Assembly (NCBI GenBank): GCA_022843625.1 | Contig: JALHNH010000007.1 | Span: forward strand, 1 to 64,000 | Direction of reading: 5' to 3' | DNA: 64,000 bases | Source of the DNA: Bryobacter sp. | GTDB lineage: Bacteria > Acidobacteriota > Terriglobia > Bryobacterales > Bryobacteraceae | Shown here: piece after piece, positions 7,803 through 17,800 of the stretch | Numbering within the stretch: the stretch's first letter is position 1 | Layout of the letters: each line of letters begins with the position of its first letter | The notes under the pieces: generated by a model | The model's database searches: none | The model's input: only the letters and a program-made list of their open reading frames with translations | Told to the model about the DNA's origin: nothing | Made by a program: the position numbers and the translations under genes

Positions 7803-10595
7803 ATGCGCATTTTTCTGGTGCTAGGGTATGTCGGCGTGGCTTTGGGGTATCAACCGCCGAAGCAACCGCTGGATCGAGCCGTAGACGAGTTCAAAGCTGC
7901 GACGCAGGAATTGGGTTTGAGGGTAGACAGTCCTGCGGCGAAGAACTCGCGAGCCTCTTTTGCAAGTGCCTGGCATGGGCGCGTTTATGAGAATTTTCGT
8001 AATGACAAACTGGATGCGACACCACATGAGGTGGTGCAGCGCGGGGGATCGCGAAACCTGTTGAGACGGAACCAGTTTGGGTTTAATGTGGGCGGGCCGC
8101 TGGTGATTCCGCGAATATACGAAGGGTCGCGAAAGACGTTTTTCAATGTGTCCTATGAGGGAGTGAGGGAACGCATTGGGCGCTCAACTTTGAGTACGGT
8201 TGCGATCGATCCTGAGCGCACTGGAGACTTCTCGCGAACGGTGGACGCAGCGGGCAATCTACTGCCAATTTATGATCCTCAATCCACGCGTCTGAATGCA
8301 AATTATGACTCCGCAAGCGCGGTGAGTGCAACCAATCCACAGTATGCACGTGATCCGTTTGCGGGAAACCTGATTCCCGCAACACGACTTGACCCGGTTG
8401 CGATGAAGACTTTAGATTTCTATCCGAAGGCCAACTCAAATGCCGGGCCTTTTTTTCGGAATAATTACTTTGTGTTTTCGCCCGAGACGAATCAGGCCAA
8501 TGGAATGATTTTCAAAGTGGATCATACGTTGGGGGAAAGGCACCGGTTGACCTTCAACGGATCGTTCACGAGCGGGTTGGCAAGAGCACCGAGGCTGTTC
8601 GACACCATCGCTGACTCGGGCTTGAATGATCGGAACTACAGCGCAAGGCGAGGGGCAGTGGACTGGACTTTTACACGCAATTCTTCTACGGTGCATACAC
8701 TTACGTTTGACGTGCAATCAGATAAGACGCGGAGCGGAAGGCCGGGCCAGGAAGGCGCTCTGGCCACGATCGGATTGAAGGGCCCTTTACGGGATGCATT
8801 TCCCGCATTTCGTTTCGCCCCCTATTTGTCGACCGGTCGGATGAATCCGAGCTTTGTGAGCGGACACAATTACTTTTATTTGACCGACGCGATCTCAACC
8901 AGACTGGGCAAGCATCGATTGAGAGGTTCAGGGCAGATTCGCCGGTATCAGGTTAACGGGTATCTACCGCGCTGGCCGGCCGGCTCATTTGATTTTGGTC
9001 CATCGCTGACTTCACTGCCGGGCGTGAACAATACCGGGCATGGATTTGCCAGCTTTCTTCTGGGCCTGGCAGAGGGCGGGGCGGCGACCATTGCGGAACA
9101 CCCTTCATATTGGCGAGGAAATTACTTTCGACTTAGCGGAGCCGATACCTATGAATATGCCAAGAACCTTGTAATCACGACATCCTTCGCGCTCGAACTG
9201 ACTGGTGCCCGGACAGAAAAATACGACCGCTTTGGAAGCGTCGATCTGAGCGTAATCAATCCGGCCAACGGGCGGCCGGGAGCGCTGATCTTTGCCAATC
9301 GCAACGGGGTAGGCCGTGCGCTGCAACGAGCCATTTGGCGGCCTGAAATCAGCATTGGCCTAGCCTGGAACCCTGGGGGGAATTCCAAAAGTGTGGTGCG
9401 TTTGAGTTATGGCCTAAGCCATAGCGGAATTCCCATTTACACGACGCAGTGGGCTTCCCAAGGATTCGTTGCACAACCAACCTATGTGTCGTCGAACATT
9501 CAGCTAAGCCCTGCAATTCGACTCAGGGATGGTGTACCCGGGCTGGATCGTCCCTTGCCAGATCTTCGCCCCGATGGAGCGAATTTCACCATTGCGGATC
9601 TTGTACATCGACAAGGTGATGTACCACGGTACCAATCGGCGGGCTTGTCTTACGAGCGGACATTGCCGGGACAGACAATATTGGGGCTAAGCCTTGGGCA
9701 TGCGCGAGGGCAGCGGTTGTTTGCGCCAAGCAATACGGCAAACCCGAATGCCATTCCTCTGTCCTATCTTGGCGAGCGGGACGCTTTGAACAGTGAAGCG
9801 TTTCGACGTACAATTCGCCCCTACCCGCAGTATCAGAAATTTAGCCTCTTCAATTCCTGGCCTTCGGCCAACTACAAGCGGAATGCGGCTGTGGTTCGGG
9901 CCGAAAAACGATCGGCAAATGGACTGGTTTTGAATTCGACCTATGAGTTCTCAAAGCAGATGGACGACTACTCAGGCCCCGTCGGCGTTCAGGATTTTTA
10001 CAACATCAAGAACGAATGGAGCAAGACTCTTGGCAATAACCCACACCGGCTTTCGTTGAGCTTCAGCTATGAGCTGCCTGTTGGCGCAAAGAAGACCTTC
10101 CTCGAGTTTCAGGACTGGCGTCGATTTTTTGTGGACGGCTGGACGGTATCAGGAATAACCTCGATGCAAAGCGGCGAGCCGCTGGGATTGAGGCCGCAGT
10201 TCAACAACACAGGGGGTGTCATTGAAGCCCTGCGTGTGAATCTTGTGGATGGGGTAAACCCGCGTGTGGAGAACCCCGGCCCGAACCGGTGGTTCAACCC
10301 GGAGGCATTCGCACAACCGGCCGACTTCACCTTTGGCAATGGTCCGAGAACACATCCGCAGTTGGTGGGGCCTGGGTCGCAGAACCACGATCTGTCGGTG
10401 AGCAAGAGGTTCGCTTTGTCGGCCGAGCGCGTGGTGGAACTTACGGCTACCGGATTCAATTGGACCAACGTAGGGAACTGGGCCGACCCCGATGTTGTGA
10501 TTGGGCCGGCATCGGCACCTAATGTCAATGCGGGGCGGAGTATTGAATCAAGAGGGGGACGAGTGGTTCAATTAGGATTGAGGTTGAGCTTTTGA
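7803..10595 (+). CDS. Oar-like TonB-receptor outer-membrane barrel lacking N-terminal regulatory and plug domains
   Basis: 930 residues with a short signal peptide (MRIFLVLGYVGVALG). From about residue 85 it reads like the middle of an acidobacterial Oar/TonB-dependent receptor: NQFGFNVGGPLVIPR, then KTFFNVSYEG, then a long run of alternating beta-strands ending in a C-terminal Phe (QLGLRLSF) as expected for BamA insertion. Full-length relatives, such as the protein at 14866-18330, are about 1150 residues and carry a carboxypeptidase-like domain and a plug before this point. Here they are replaced by about 60 residues with no recognisable fold. The reading frame is intact, so this is a stable short form, not a recent pseudogene. 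Confidence 0.75.
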   Translation: MRIFLVLGYVGVALGYQPPKQPLDRAVDEFKAATQELGLRVDSPAAKNSRASFASAWHGRVYENFRNDKLDATPHEVVQRGGSRNLLRRNQFGFNVGGPLVIPRIYEGSRKTFFNVSYEGVRERIGRSTLSTVAIDPERTGDFSRTVDAAGNLLPIYDPQSTRLNANYDSASAVSATNPQYARDPFAGNLIPATRLDPVAMKTLDFYPKANSNAGPFFRNNYFVFSPETNQANGMIFKVDHTLGERHRLTFNGSFTSGLARAPRLFDTIADSGLNDRNYSARRGAVDWTFTRNSSTVHTLTFDVQSDKTRSGRPGQEGALATIGLKGPLRDAFPAFRFAPYLSTGRMNPSFVSGHNYFYLTDAISTRLGKHRLRGSGQIRRYQVNGYLPRWPAGSFDFGPSLTSLPGVNNTGHGFASFLLGLAEGGAATIAEHPSYWRGNYFRLSGADTYEYAKNLVITTSFALELTGARTEKYDRFGSVDLSVINPANGRPGALIFANRNGVGRALQRAIWRPEISIGLAWNPGGNSKSVVRLSYGLSHSGIPIYTTQWASQGFVAQPTYVSSNIQLSPAIRLRDGVPGLDRPLPDLRPDGANFTIADLVHRQGDVPRYQSAGLSYERTLPGQTILGLSLGHARGQRLFAPSNTANPNAIPLSYLGERDALNSEAFRRTIRPYPQYQKFSLFNSWPSANYKRNAAVVRAEKRSANGLVLNSTYEFSKQMDDYSGPVGVQDFYNIKNEWSKTLGNNPHRLSLSFSYELPVGAKKTFLEFQDWRRFFVDGWTVSGITSMQSGEPLGLRPQFNNTGGVIEALRVNLVDGVNPRVENPGPNRWFNPEAFAQPADFTFGNGPRTHPQLVGPGSQNHDLSVSKRFALSAERVVELTATGFNWTNVGNWADPDVVIGPASAPNVNAGRSIESRGGRVVQLGLRLSF

Positions 10596-11524
10596 AACGG
10601 TCAGGCTTATGGACGCTGCTGGTGGCCGCACTTCTGGGTGCGGAAGAAGGCCGTGGACCCTCGCTCAAAGCAGCGCGTACGCTTGTACGTGTTGCAGTCG
10701 GGGAACAAGACCCATCGCTTGAGAAGAAAACTTTTGTCGCGAGGCTCGATGGCAACCCGGCTAAAGTCCTGCGGGTGCTTGGGCCCGAGGACGACTTAGT
10801 TCTGCTACTGGTGCTCGACCTGAGTGGAGATCCGGCGCTGGCCGATGCAGCCAGAGAAGCGCTGACCAGCCAGATTCAGAACCTTCCCAAGAATCACTGG
10901 GTGGGCTTAATGAGAGCGCAAGATCGCTTTGAGGCGATTGTCGACCCCACGTCCGACCGCGAGAAATTGAGTGCAGCAGTGAAGGACTACGCAGCCGTGG
11001 GTAAGGCTGGCTTGCTAAACACAGTAGAGGTTGCGGCGGCACTGGGGCAGCGGCTCTTGCTCAAGAGTGGAGTGCGAGTGGCAGTAATGTATGTGACCGA
11101 TAGCAACATCGCAAACTACCGCGAAGACTACACCAACCCGGTGATTAATTCTAGCGACTCTAGAGACCTAAGTCGAAAATTTCCAGACGAACTTGTGAAA
11201 GAGAAGATCCAAAAGATCTCGGATCAATTGGCCAAGTATGAGACGCCGGTGTATGTGGTGCAGCTGAGTTTTTTTGGAGATGCAATCAATCAGGCTTACC
11301 AGCGCGGGCTTTTGCAATTGGCTGAAGAGTCTGGGGGATCAGGAGCATTTTGCCGCAGCCAGGGCGAGATTCCGGCAGCGATTGAACAAGTTTTGTCTGC
11401 CGCTTCGAAGCACTGGAGCATTGCCGTGGAATTGAAGAACCCAAAAGTGAGATCGGTGAGTGTGGATCTTCGCAACGGGGAAAGGGAAGTTCGTAGCCGG
11501 GCGCGCTTTGCGCTTGGAAGATAA
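10592..11524 (+). CDS. Secreted VWFA-domain protein (acidobacterial type)
   Basis: 310 residues from a TTG that overlaps the upstream stop (TTGA), preceded by a GAGG ribosome-binding site. It has a signal peptide, then a von Willebrand factor A fold: the core strand LVLLLVLDLSGD resembles the MIDAS strand, although the DxSxS motif is reduced to DLSGD. A second strand RVAVMYVTDSN follows. The layout matches VWFA-related proteins that are abundant in Acidobacteria. Likely periplasmic or surface protein-protein interaction. Position directly after the barrel gene suggests it works with the barrel. Confidence 0.65.
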   Translation: MKRSGLWTLLVAALLGAEEGRGPSLKAARTLVRVAVGEQDPSLEKKTFVARLDGNPAKVLRVLGPEDDLVLLLVLDLSGDPALADAAREALTSQIQNLPKNHWVGLMRAQDRFEAIVDPTSDREKLSAAVKDYAAVGKAGLLNTVEVAAALGQRLLLKSGVRVAVMYVTDSNIANYREDYTNPVINSSDSRDLSRKFPDELVKEKIQKISDQLAKYETPVYVVQLSFFGDAINQAYQRGLLQLAEESGGSGAFCRSQGEIPAAIEQVLSAASKHWSIAVELKNPKVRSVSVDLRNGEREVRSRARFALGR

Positions 11525-11530
11525 GTGGCC

Positions 11531-12319
11531 ATGCAGAGACTGGCAATAGTTGTGATCGTGGCATTACTCGGGGTAGTGGGATGGATGGGTTGGAGTGCGG
11601 AGCGCGAGCGCAAGTCATCCGCGAGGCGGGTAGCGCAGCTCGAAGGAGAGCTCGCAAAACGTGGGGTCGTCATCCCTCCGGTTGTAGAAGTTGTTGCAGA
11701 ACCAGTGCAGCCCGCACCGGTCCAACCCGTTGGCGTGCCGAGAGCGACGATGGATGCTGGCAAGTATCTAAAGCTGATCGATGAGTTGCGCAACCGGGTG
11801 CATGAGCTGGAGAAAGATCTCCAAGCTGCGCGGCAGGCCGAGGAACAGACTCAGGAGCGCATCTCGTTGCAGACAGACGAAGCCAGGAAGTTACAGGAGC
11901 AGATCGCCAGCGTCAAAGAGGATGCATTGCGTCAACAAAGAGTGAGCGAGGCGCTTGAGACAGAACTGAAATTCAAAGCGCAGCGCCTGGTACAAGTAGA
12001 GACCAGTGAGAAGTTATTACAGGACAAGCTGAGCAAGACTGAGCTGGCAGCCAAGCGTGTGGTTGTGGTGTCGAAAGATGTTGAGGATCTCAATCGCAGA
12101 CGTGAAGCTACTTTACTTACGCTGGAGCGTCGATACCGCGAAGTGACCGATCTTTATAGAAGCTTCAGCTTGAATATGCAAACGCGAGAGAACCCGGGGC
12201 AGGGATTGCAAGCTGGCGATTTGTCGCGGATACAGACGGCGCTGCAGCAAGCCGAGGAAGAGCTACGGCAGCTGCGCAGTCTGAATGCGCGGGTCTCTGA
12301 GCTGGCCCGGGGAAAGTAA
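11531..12319 (+). CDS. Membrane-anchored coiled-coil protein
   Basis: 262 residues with one N-terminal membrane segment (about residues 4-20), a short Pro/Val-rich linker, then about 180 residues of heptad-rich coiled coil (about 75-255) loaded with Glu, Gln, Leu and Arg. A GTG two codons upstream (11525) is equally placed relative to GGAAG, so the start could be six bases earlier. It is third in the unit after the barrel and VWFA genes. I do not recognise a family; the shape suggests a periplasmic scaffold or spacer. Confidence 0.6.
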   Translation: MQRLAIVVIVALLGVVGWMGWSAERERKSSARRVAQLEGELAKRGVVIPPVVEVVAEPVQPAPVQPVGVPRATMDAGKYLKLIDELRNRVHELEKDLQAARQAEEQTQERISLQTDEARKLQEQIASVKEDALRQQRVSEALETELKFKAQRLVQVETSEKLLQDKLSKTELAAKRVVVVSKDVEDLNRRREATLLTLERRYREVTDLYRSFSLNMQTRENPGQGLQAGDLSRIQTALQQAEEELRQLRSLNARVSELARGK

Positions 12320-12334
12320 GTGCCCTTCGCCGGC

Positions 12335-14194
12335 TTAATTGCGGCGAACAAGAACCAGCCAATCTTCGGCTGGGCTTTCAGGCGGCGTACCCAATGAAAC
12401 GTTGGCCGCTCCACCACGCACGGAGCTTACAGTGCTTTTGAGCAAGGCACCGCCAGATCTTGGATTGAACCAGCGCACGTTGAAGTTGCCGTTCACGGCA
12501 GATAGGTCGAGCGAGCCGGAGCCGCCCTCGGGGAGATACAGCACGTAGACTTCGCCTTGCTTGGAGAATAGATACTTGCCGTCAGGGGAATCGGCCCCCT
12601 CCATCTGCCAGAAGGGGATTTTGTTCTCCCTGAAGAATGCCAAGGCAATACGGCAATAGTCCCAACTCTTGTCGCGACTGCGAAAGTCTTCGGCAACAAG
12701 ATCGTTCTCTGCAAGCTGGTATCCGAAGTAGTATTCCACCCCAGCCCCGCCGGCGAGCAAGTTGCCCCAGAGGGTCTTTTTACGGATGTCGTGCATATTG
12801 TGAATCGACTTGCCCTGCCGGTCTTTACCGGCGAAGCCCTGGTAGCCATCGTCGGGAGGTACGCCATGGGCGGCAGAGCCCTGTTCGTCGTTTGCCACAA
12901 TCCACTTGCGCCCAGTCTTTGCCGATTCGCGCCTCCATTGCAAGGTTCTCTGGTTTACCTGATCCCAATGCATCTGGAGCGAGGCACCGGTCAATACCGA
13001 TTGCTCACCGATAAGCTTGGTGTAAACGCGATCCTGCCAGGGAGGAAACGTGTGGACAACCAGATGGTGGTGGTACGGATCAGTGTCGCGAATGAACTTC
13101 GCCATGTCGCGCTGCTCTTCGGGCGATTGGGTATTCTCTTCGCCCAGATTCCAATTGAGCGCGAGCTGATAGCCGAAGCGCGCGATTAATTCGCGCAGAT
13201 AGAGCTTGCGCTCTGGGCCAAGCCGGCCGCCGTCCATTGCAGCGGGCACGTCGCCCTTGCGGGCCTCAATCCCGATTCGGTCATCATCGTTTTCCTGCTC
13301 CTGCAGTTTAAAGTGCAGGTACAGGCCCTTTGCCTGAGCATGGTCAAAAACGATCTGCCATTGGTCGAGCTTGGAGACGTCCATGCGAAGCTTGGCGGCT
13401 GGAGAATCCTGCGGGGCGGATGCATGGGGCCAGACGTTATCACCGTCTCCACCTGCGGCATAGGTCAGGAACGAGATGGAATTGAGGCCTTTTGATGAGA
13501 GATAGTTTAGAGCACCGATCAAGCCTTTGCCTTTGCCCTCTTTCCAGGTTGGATCACCTGGCTTCCAATCCCCGATGTGAGGGGCGTACTTCTTGAGTGG
13601 CACTTTGCGTGTAATGGTTCCGTCGAAGTCCTCGTAGGCGAGTAGTGTTTCTGGAGAATCTGTTCCTGCCTTAAGAAAGTATTCATTGTTTCCGGCGAAG
13701 CGGAGGTAGTGTTCGCCAATGTATGCAAGCCTGCCCTTCGAACGGAAGTCTACGCCCTTCTTGTCGGAAGCAGCAATCTTGAGTACTCCGGTATCGCCGT
13801 CGATTCCAGCAACGGGTGAGCCCGAAGGATTCTCAGCGATGGCCACATTCGAGCCTTTGGTCATCGAAGTTTTATAAGTCCAATCCCCTGCTCTGTCAGG
13901 GGCGAAGTGCACACGCCACTGGTTACCTGAAGTTGCAGAAGATTCGCCGGCCTTGCCGTCAGCGGCAAAGTAGCCGGGCACACGATACGAAGGGCTGCCC
14001 GATTTGTGTGTAAAGGTGACGTCAAGCCTGTAGTCTGTGAAGGGGTTCTCTGAGCCGCTTTCGGAAGCCTGAGGGCCAGTCCAGGTCAGAGTGAGTTTGT
14101 GCCAGAGTTTGCGCTCGCCGGTGACGGCAGGTGCGGCGAATGCCGGCAGAGAGATCGCCGCAAGAACTGCGGCTGTAAAAAGAGAATGGTTCAT
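12335..14194 (-). CDS. Secreted glycoside-hydrolase-like protein, DUF5060 N-terminus and collagen-binding-like C-terminus
   Basis: 619 residues with a signal peptide (MNHSLFTAAVLAAISLPAFA). Residues 30-130 resemble the DUF5060 beta-sandwich found at the start of bacterial plant-polysaccharide hydrolases. The centre looks like a TIM barrel with conserved acids: Glu352 in NLGEEN and Glu437 in NDEQG are the likely acid/base and nucleophile of a clan-A type hydrolase. The last 90 residues (NVRWFNPRSGG then EDWLVLVRR) match the putative collagen-binding domain of DUF4038-type proteins such as GH140 apiosidase. The start overlaps the GntR regulator gene by four bases and a TonB receptor gene lies upstream, so it probably trims the imported glycan. 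Catalytic assignment and substrate are inference. Confidence 0.7.
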   Translation of the reverse strand: MNHSLFTAAVLAAISLPAFAAPAVTGERKLWHKLTLTWTGPQASESGSENPFTDYRLDVTFTHKSGSPSYRVPGYFAADGKAGESSATSGNQWRVHFAPDRAGDWTYKTSMTKGSNVAIAENPSGSPVAGIDGDTGVLKIAASDKKGVDFRSKGRLAYIGEHYLRFAGNNEYFLKAGTDSPETLLAYEDFDGTITRKVPLKKYAPHIGDWKPGDPTWKEGKGKGLIGALNYLSSKGLNSISFLTYAAGGDGDNVWPHASAPQDSPAAKLRMDVSKLDQWQIVFDHAQAKGLYLHFKLQEQENDDDRIGIEARKGDVPAAMDGGRLGPERKLYLRELIARFGYQLALNWNLGEENTQSPEEQRDMAKFIRDTDPYHHHLVVHTFPPWQDRVYTKLIGEQSVLTGASLQMHWDQVNQRTLQWRRESAKTGRKWIVANDEQGSAAHGVPPDDGYQGFAGKDRQGKSIHNMHDIRKKTLWGNLLAGGAGVEYYFGYQLAENDLVAEDFRSRDKSWDYCRIALAFFRENKIPFWQMEGADSPDGKYLFSKQGEVYVLYLPEGGSGSLDLSAVNGNFNVRWFNPRSGGALLKSTVSSVRGGAANVSLGTPPESPAEDWLVLVRRN

Positions 14195-14859
14195 TTGAGC
14201 TCCTGAGCCGCTTTGTGAAGCTGGCTGCGAAATCCGGAAGAGATATCAGTCAAAAACAGCGCGGCATCCGAGGGCCTGCCCTCTGCCACTGCCTTGTACA
14301 AGCGTTCGTGCTTCAGGTACTCCTGGCGTAAATCGACCTTGGCATTTCGAAGGCCGCAGGCAAAGAGACAACCCACCACAGTCATCAGCGCACGTGCTGC
14401 GGATGGATTGCAGGCAAGATCCCAGAGGCAGCGATGGAAGTCAAGATCCTCAGCATAAAACCGTGTAAAGCTGCCCAATTCCGAAGCTTCCCGCAAGCGT
14501 CTGAGGTGCACTGCCAATGTGGCGAGGCCAGCATCGGTGCTGCGCAGAGCTGCCCACTCCATGACTTTTGGTTCGAGCCAATCGCGCAACTCACACATCT
14601 GCGCCATTTCGTCTACCGTCGGATCCACCACCGAGCAGCCCCGGTTGATTCGTTTGATGACGAGGCCGCGAGTCTCGAGTATCTGTAAGGCTTCGCGAAC
14701 AGGTATCGAGCTGACCTTGAACCGGGATCCAATTTCGCGTTCGACCAACCGCTCACCTGGGATAAATGTTCCAGAGATAATCTGACCCTGAATCGCGTTG
14801 GCGATGGTCTCGGCTATCGAAATCTGCGGCATTTGCCGGATGTTTTTTTGTACGCTCAT
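14191..14859 (-). CDS. FadR-subfamily GntR transcriptional regulator
   Basis: 222 residues. A winged helix occupies about 13-78 with the recognition-helix signature PVREALQILETRGLV at 53-67. An all-helical FCD ligand domain follows (about 85-215), with metal-ligand-like Asp138 and His142 in DLDFH. FCD regulators sense small organic acids or sugar acids and usually repress neighbouring catabolic genes. It lies between a TonB receptor gene (six bases upstream) and the DUF5060 gene (four-base overlap), and faces the divergent MFS/dehydrogenase/kinase/aldolase operon, so the regulon is probably 12.3-23.3 kb. A candidate operator is at 18394-18408. Confidence 0.9.
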   Translation of the reverse strand: MSVQKNIRQMPQISIAETIANAIQGQIISGTFIPGERLVEREIGSRFKVSSIPVREALQILETRGLVIKRINRGCSVVDPTVDEMAQMCELRDWLEPKVMEWAALRSTDAGLATLAVHLRRLREASELGSFTRFYAEDLDFHRCLWDLACNPSAARALMTVVGCLFACGLRNAKVDLRQEYLKHERLYKAVAEGRPSDAALFLTDISSGFRSQLHKAAQELK

Positions 14860-14865
14860 TCTTAT

Positions 14866-17800
14866 CTAGAATTGCAGACGAAGGCTAAACTGGAGTTCCC
14901 GCGCAGCCCTGGCACTGATCACCTGACCGAAGCGGGCATTGATCTGCCTGCCCTGAGGATCAAACCTTGCAGTTGAGTCAACCCCGTCGAATTGGGTGTG
15001 ATTGAACAGGTTGTAGAACTCGGTTCGAAACTGAAGCGCCAGCCTTTCGGTGAGCTTGAAGTCTTTGCCGAAGGTGGCATCAAAATTCGTGATGCCGGGA
15101 CGCCTGAAGACGTCCTGGGGCGCATTGCCAAATTCGAGCCGGCCTGGGGCGCCAAATGCCGATGTATTGAACCAGTTCGAGAAGGAACGGCTATCCCGCG
15201 CCAGCAGCGGATTCTGGAGCATCCAGACGCGCGGCGCATCACCGCCACCTGTTCGATCGACACCGTCAGAAAAGGCGAAGGAAATACCGGAAGGAAAGCC
15301 TGAAGCAAAAGTTGTGATGCCACTCAGATGCCAACCATGGAACACACTGCGGGCCAATCCATTGTTTTGCGCGAAGGCAAGGTTTGGAAGTTTGTATGAG
15401 TAGTTGGCGACGAAGACATGTGTTTGATCAAAGGGCAGCTTTCCGTAAAGATAGGTTCTGTAGTTGGTGAACATCGGGAGGGAACTGGAATCTTCATCGG
15501 ACAAGCCCATTGCCTTGGACCAGGTGTAGGCGATGCCATATTGCAGCGGCCCCGCTCTGCGCTTGTTCAAGCTCACTTGCAGGCTGTGGTAGTTGGACCA
15601 GCCGACATCTTCTGCACGCAAGCTCACGTTGGTGAACCCCGGGATTGGACGAATGAAGTTGTCGGGCAAAGGCCGATTGGTGGTTGGATCCAGTGAGGAC
15701 GGTAGGAATCGAGCACCTGGAGCTAGCGTGTTCAACTGCCTGCTGTGGCGCAAATGGCGGCCCGTGTTGCCGACGTAAGCCGTATCGAGAAGCATGCCGC
15801 CCGGCAGTTTCTGCTGAATCCCGAAGGACCATTTGTAGACGGTTGGAATGTTTTCCCACTTGGGGTCGAAGGCGAAAACTTCATTTGTGGGGAAGGTGGC
15901 TCCGCCCACGGTTCTCAAACTCGGGATGGTGCCAAAGAAGAGGTTTGGCACGTTGACGATTGGAGGTGCAGTCACCACGCTCGAACTGATGATGCCTTCA
16001 CCGGAAGAGAAGATCGCCTGCTTGTAGGTGCCAATACCTCCACGCACTACTGTGCTGCCCTTGCCTGCAACGTCGTAAGCAAAACCAAAACGAGGCTGAA
16101 CCTGCAACGGAGGGTTTCCTCGAAAACCATTCTTGAATTCTGGAACGCCACCCGCAATCATGCCATTGAGAGGGTCCCCTGCATTGGGAACGTAAGCGCC
16201 AATAAACACGGCCGGCCGGATGGCCCCGTTCACAGGGTTGCGTGCGACACGAGTTGTGCCATTCATTGCCGGCTCATAAAGCCGGGCCGCGTTGGCTGGG
16301 TTGTAACGGCCCAGATCCAAAGCCGCCCCGTCGGGATTGCGCAGACGGTAGTCTGTGAACCTGGAAAAGCGCACTCCAAAATCGAGGCTCAGCGTTCGAG
16401 TCGCCTTCCAGGAATCCTGGACATACCATTCCAGAAGATACATTCCGGCTGCCCCGCTGGAGTAGCGGCTGGCCTGACGGTACTCGCGGAAGACACCGTA
16501 GGCTGCATTAGAAAAAGGATGGTTCGTGTCCAACGGATTATTGGCATCGCGGTTGAAGATAAAGCGACCGCCAAGATCTGCCGAACTCCCGATGCGCGGA
16601 CCTTCACTGGCAAGCTGCAATTCGTAGAAGACGCCAAATTTGACGTTGTGTTTGCCTTTGAGCCAGTTTGTCTGGTTCTGCAAGTTGAGACGGTCGTCCC
16701 GGGCTGCGATCGGCGTACGGTCATCATATGTCAGCGAGGGGCTATTGGGGACGCCGCCAAACTGCATTCCAGGAATGAGGTTCTCCTTGTTGGCATCGGG
16801 GAAGAGCTGCGGAAGGTCGGACAATCCATTGTTTTCGCGCTTGTATTTCGAGAGGTCAAAACGCTCGGTGAGGTTTCCCTTCTCCTGACTGGTGAACCAA
16901 CCGCCGCTCAATTCGTTCACGAGGTTGGCTGTCACGGTCCGGGTCCAGGTAACGGCCTGTGCGCGATTGAGAAAATTGTAGTGGTGAGGCTGAATTTCGA
17001 AGTTGGCATTGACTGAGCAGCAGACGCCGGTTTGACCGCGAAGATCCTGGTCGAACCAGCGCGGCCTGACGCTGATGCGGTCCCTGGAGGTGGGGAGCCA
17101 GTCGATTTTGAATTGCATCTGTTTTTTGGGGATCTCGATGCGCTGCTGCATGATGTTGTTGAAGCCCTGGGCGAGGAATGTCGCGGGTGAATTGGGGGCA
17201 GGCATGATCGCGAGCATTGCGAGACCATGTTTATCGAGTTGATTGGTGGGGATGATGTTTCCGGGTACCGGCTGTCGTGTCACGGGGTCGTTGACCACGA
17301 TCAGGCGGCCGTTCTGCTCTACGGATTGCGAGAAGTCGCCTCGCTTCTCAAGAGCCGTCGGAAGGGTAGTGCGCTGGATCGGAGCGGCTTGGGTGACACG
17401 CCAGAATTCCTGACTGTAGAAGAAGAAAAGCTTGTCCTTCTTGACCGGGCCGCCCACGGATGCACCGTAAGAAGTGTAACGGCCAATGGGACGAGGCAGG
17501 CCGTCACGATTGTTAAAAAAGTTAGATGCGTTGAATTGTTCGTGGCGTCTGAAGAGGTATCCAGACCCGTGGAATTCATTCGTTCCGGACTTGGAAATTA
17601 CGTTGATGTGGACGCCTGAAGAACGTCCATGCTCGGCCTGATAAGAGTTTGGCTGCACCGTTACTTCTTCTACTGCATCCCAGGCAATGGGGACACTGAA
17701 GCGGTTCATCTGGTCGAGATTCTGCCCCGGTTGGCCGTCCAGCTTTACCGAGTTCCATTTGGCGCGAGTGCCCGAGAAGTTATTTAGCTCAGAGCCCGAG

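Noticed and set aside
15745..17016. 423-codon plus-strand frame inside the TonB receptor gene
   Set aside because: Antisense to conserved barrel sequence, no ribosome-binding site and no recognisable motif.
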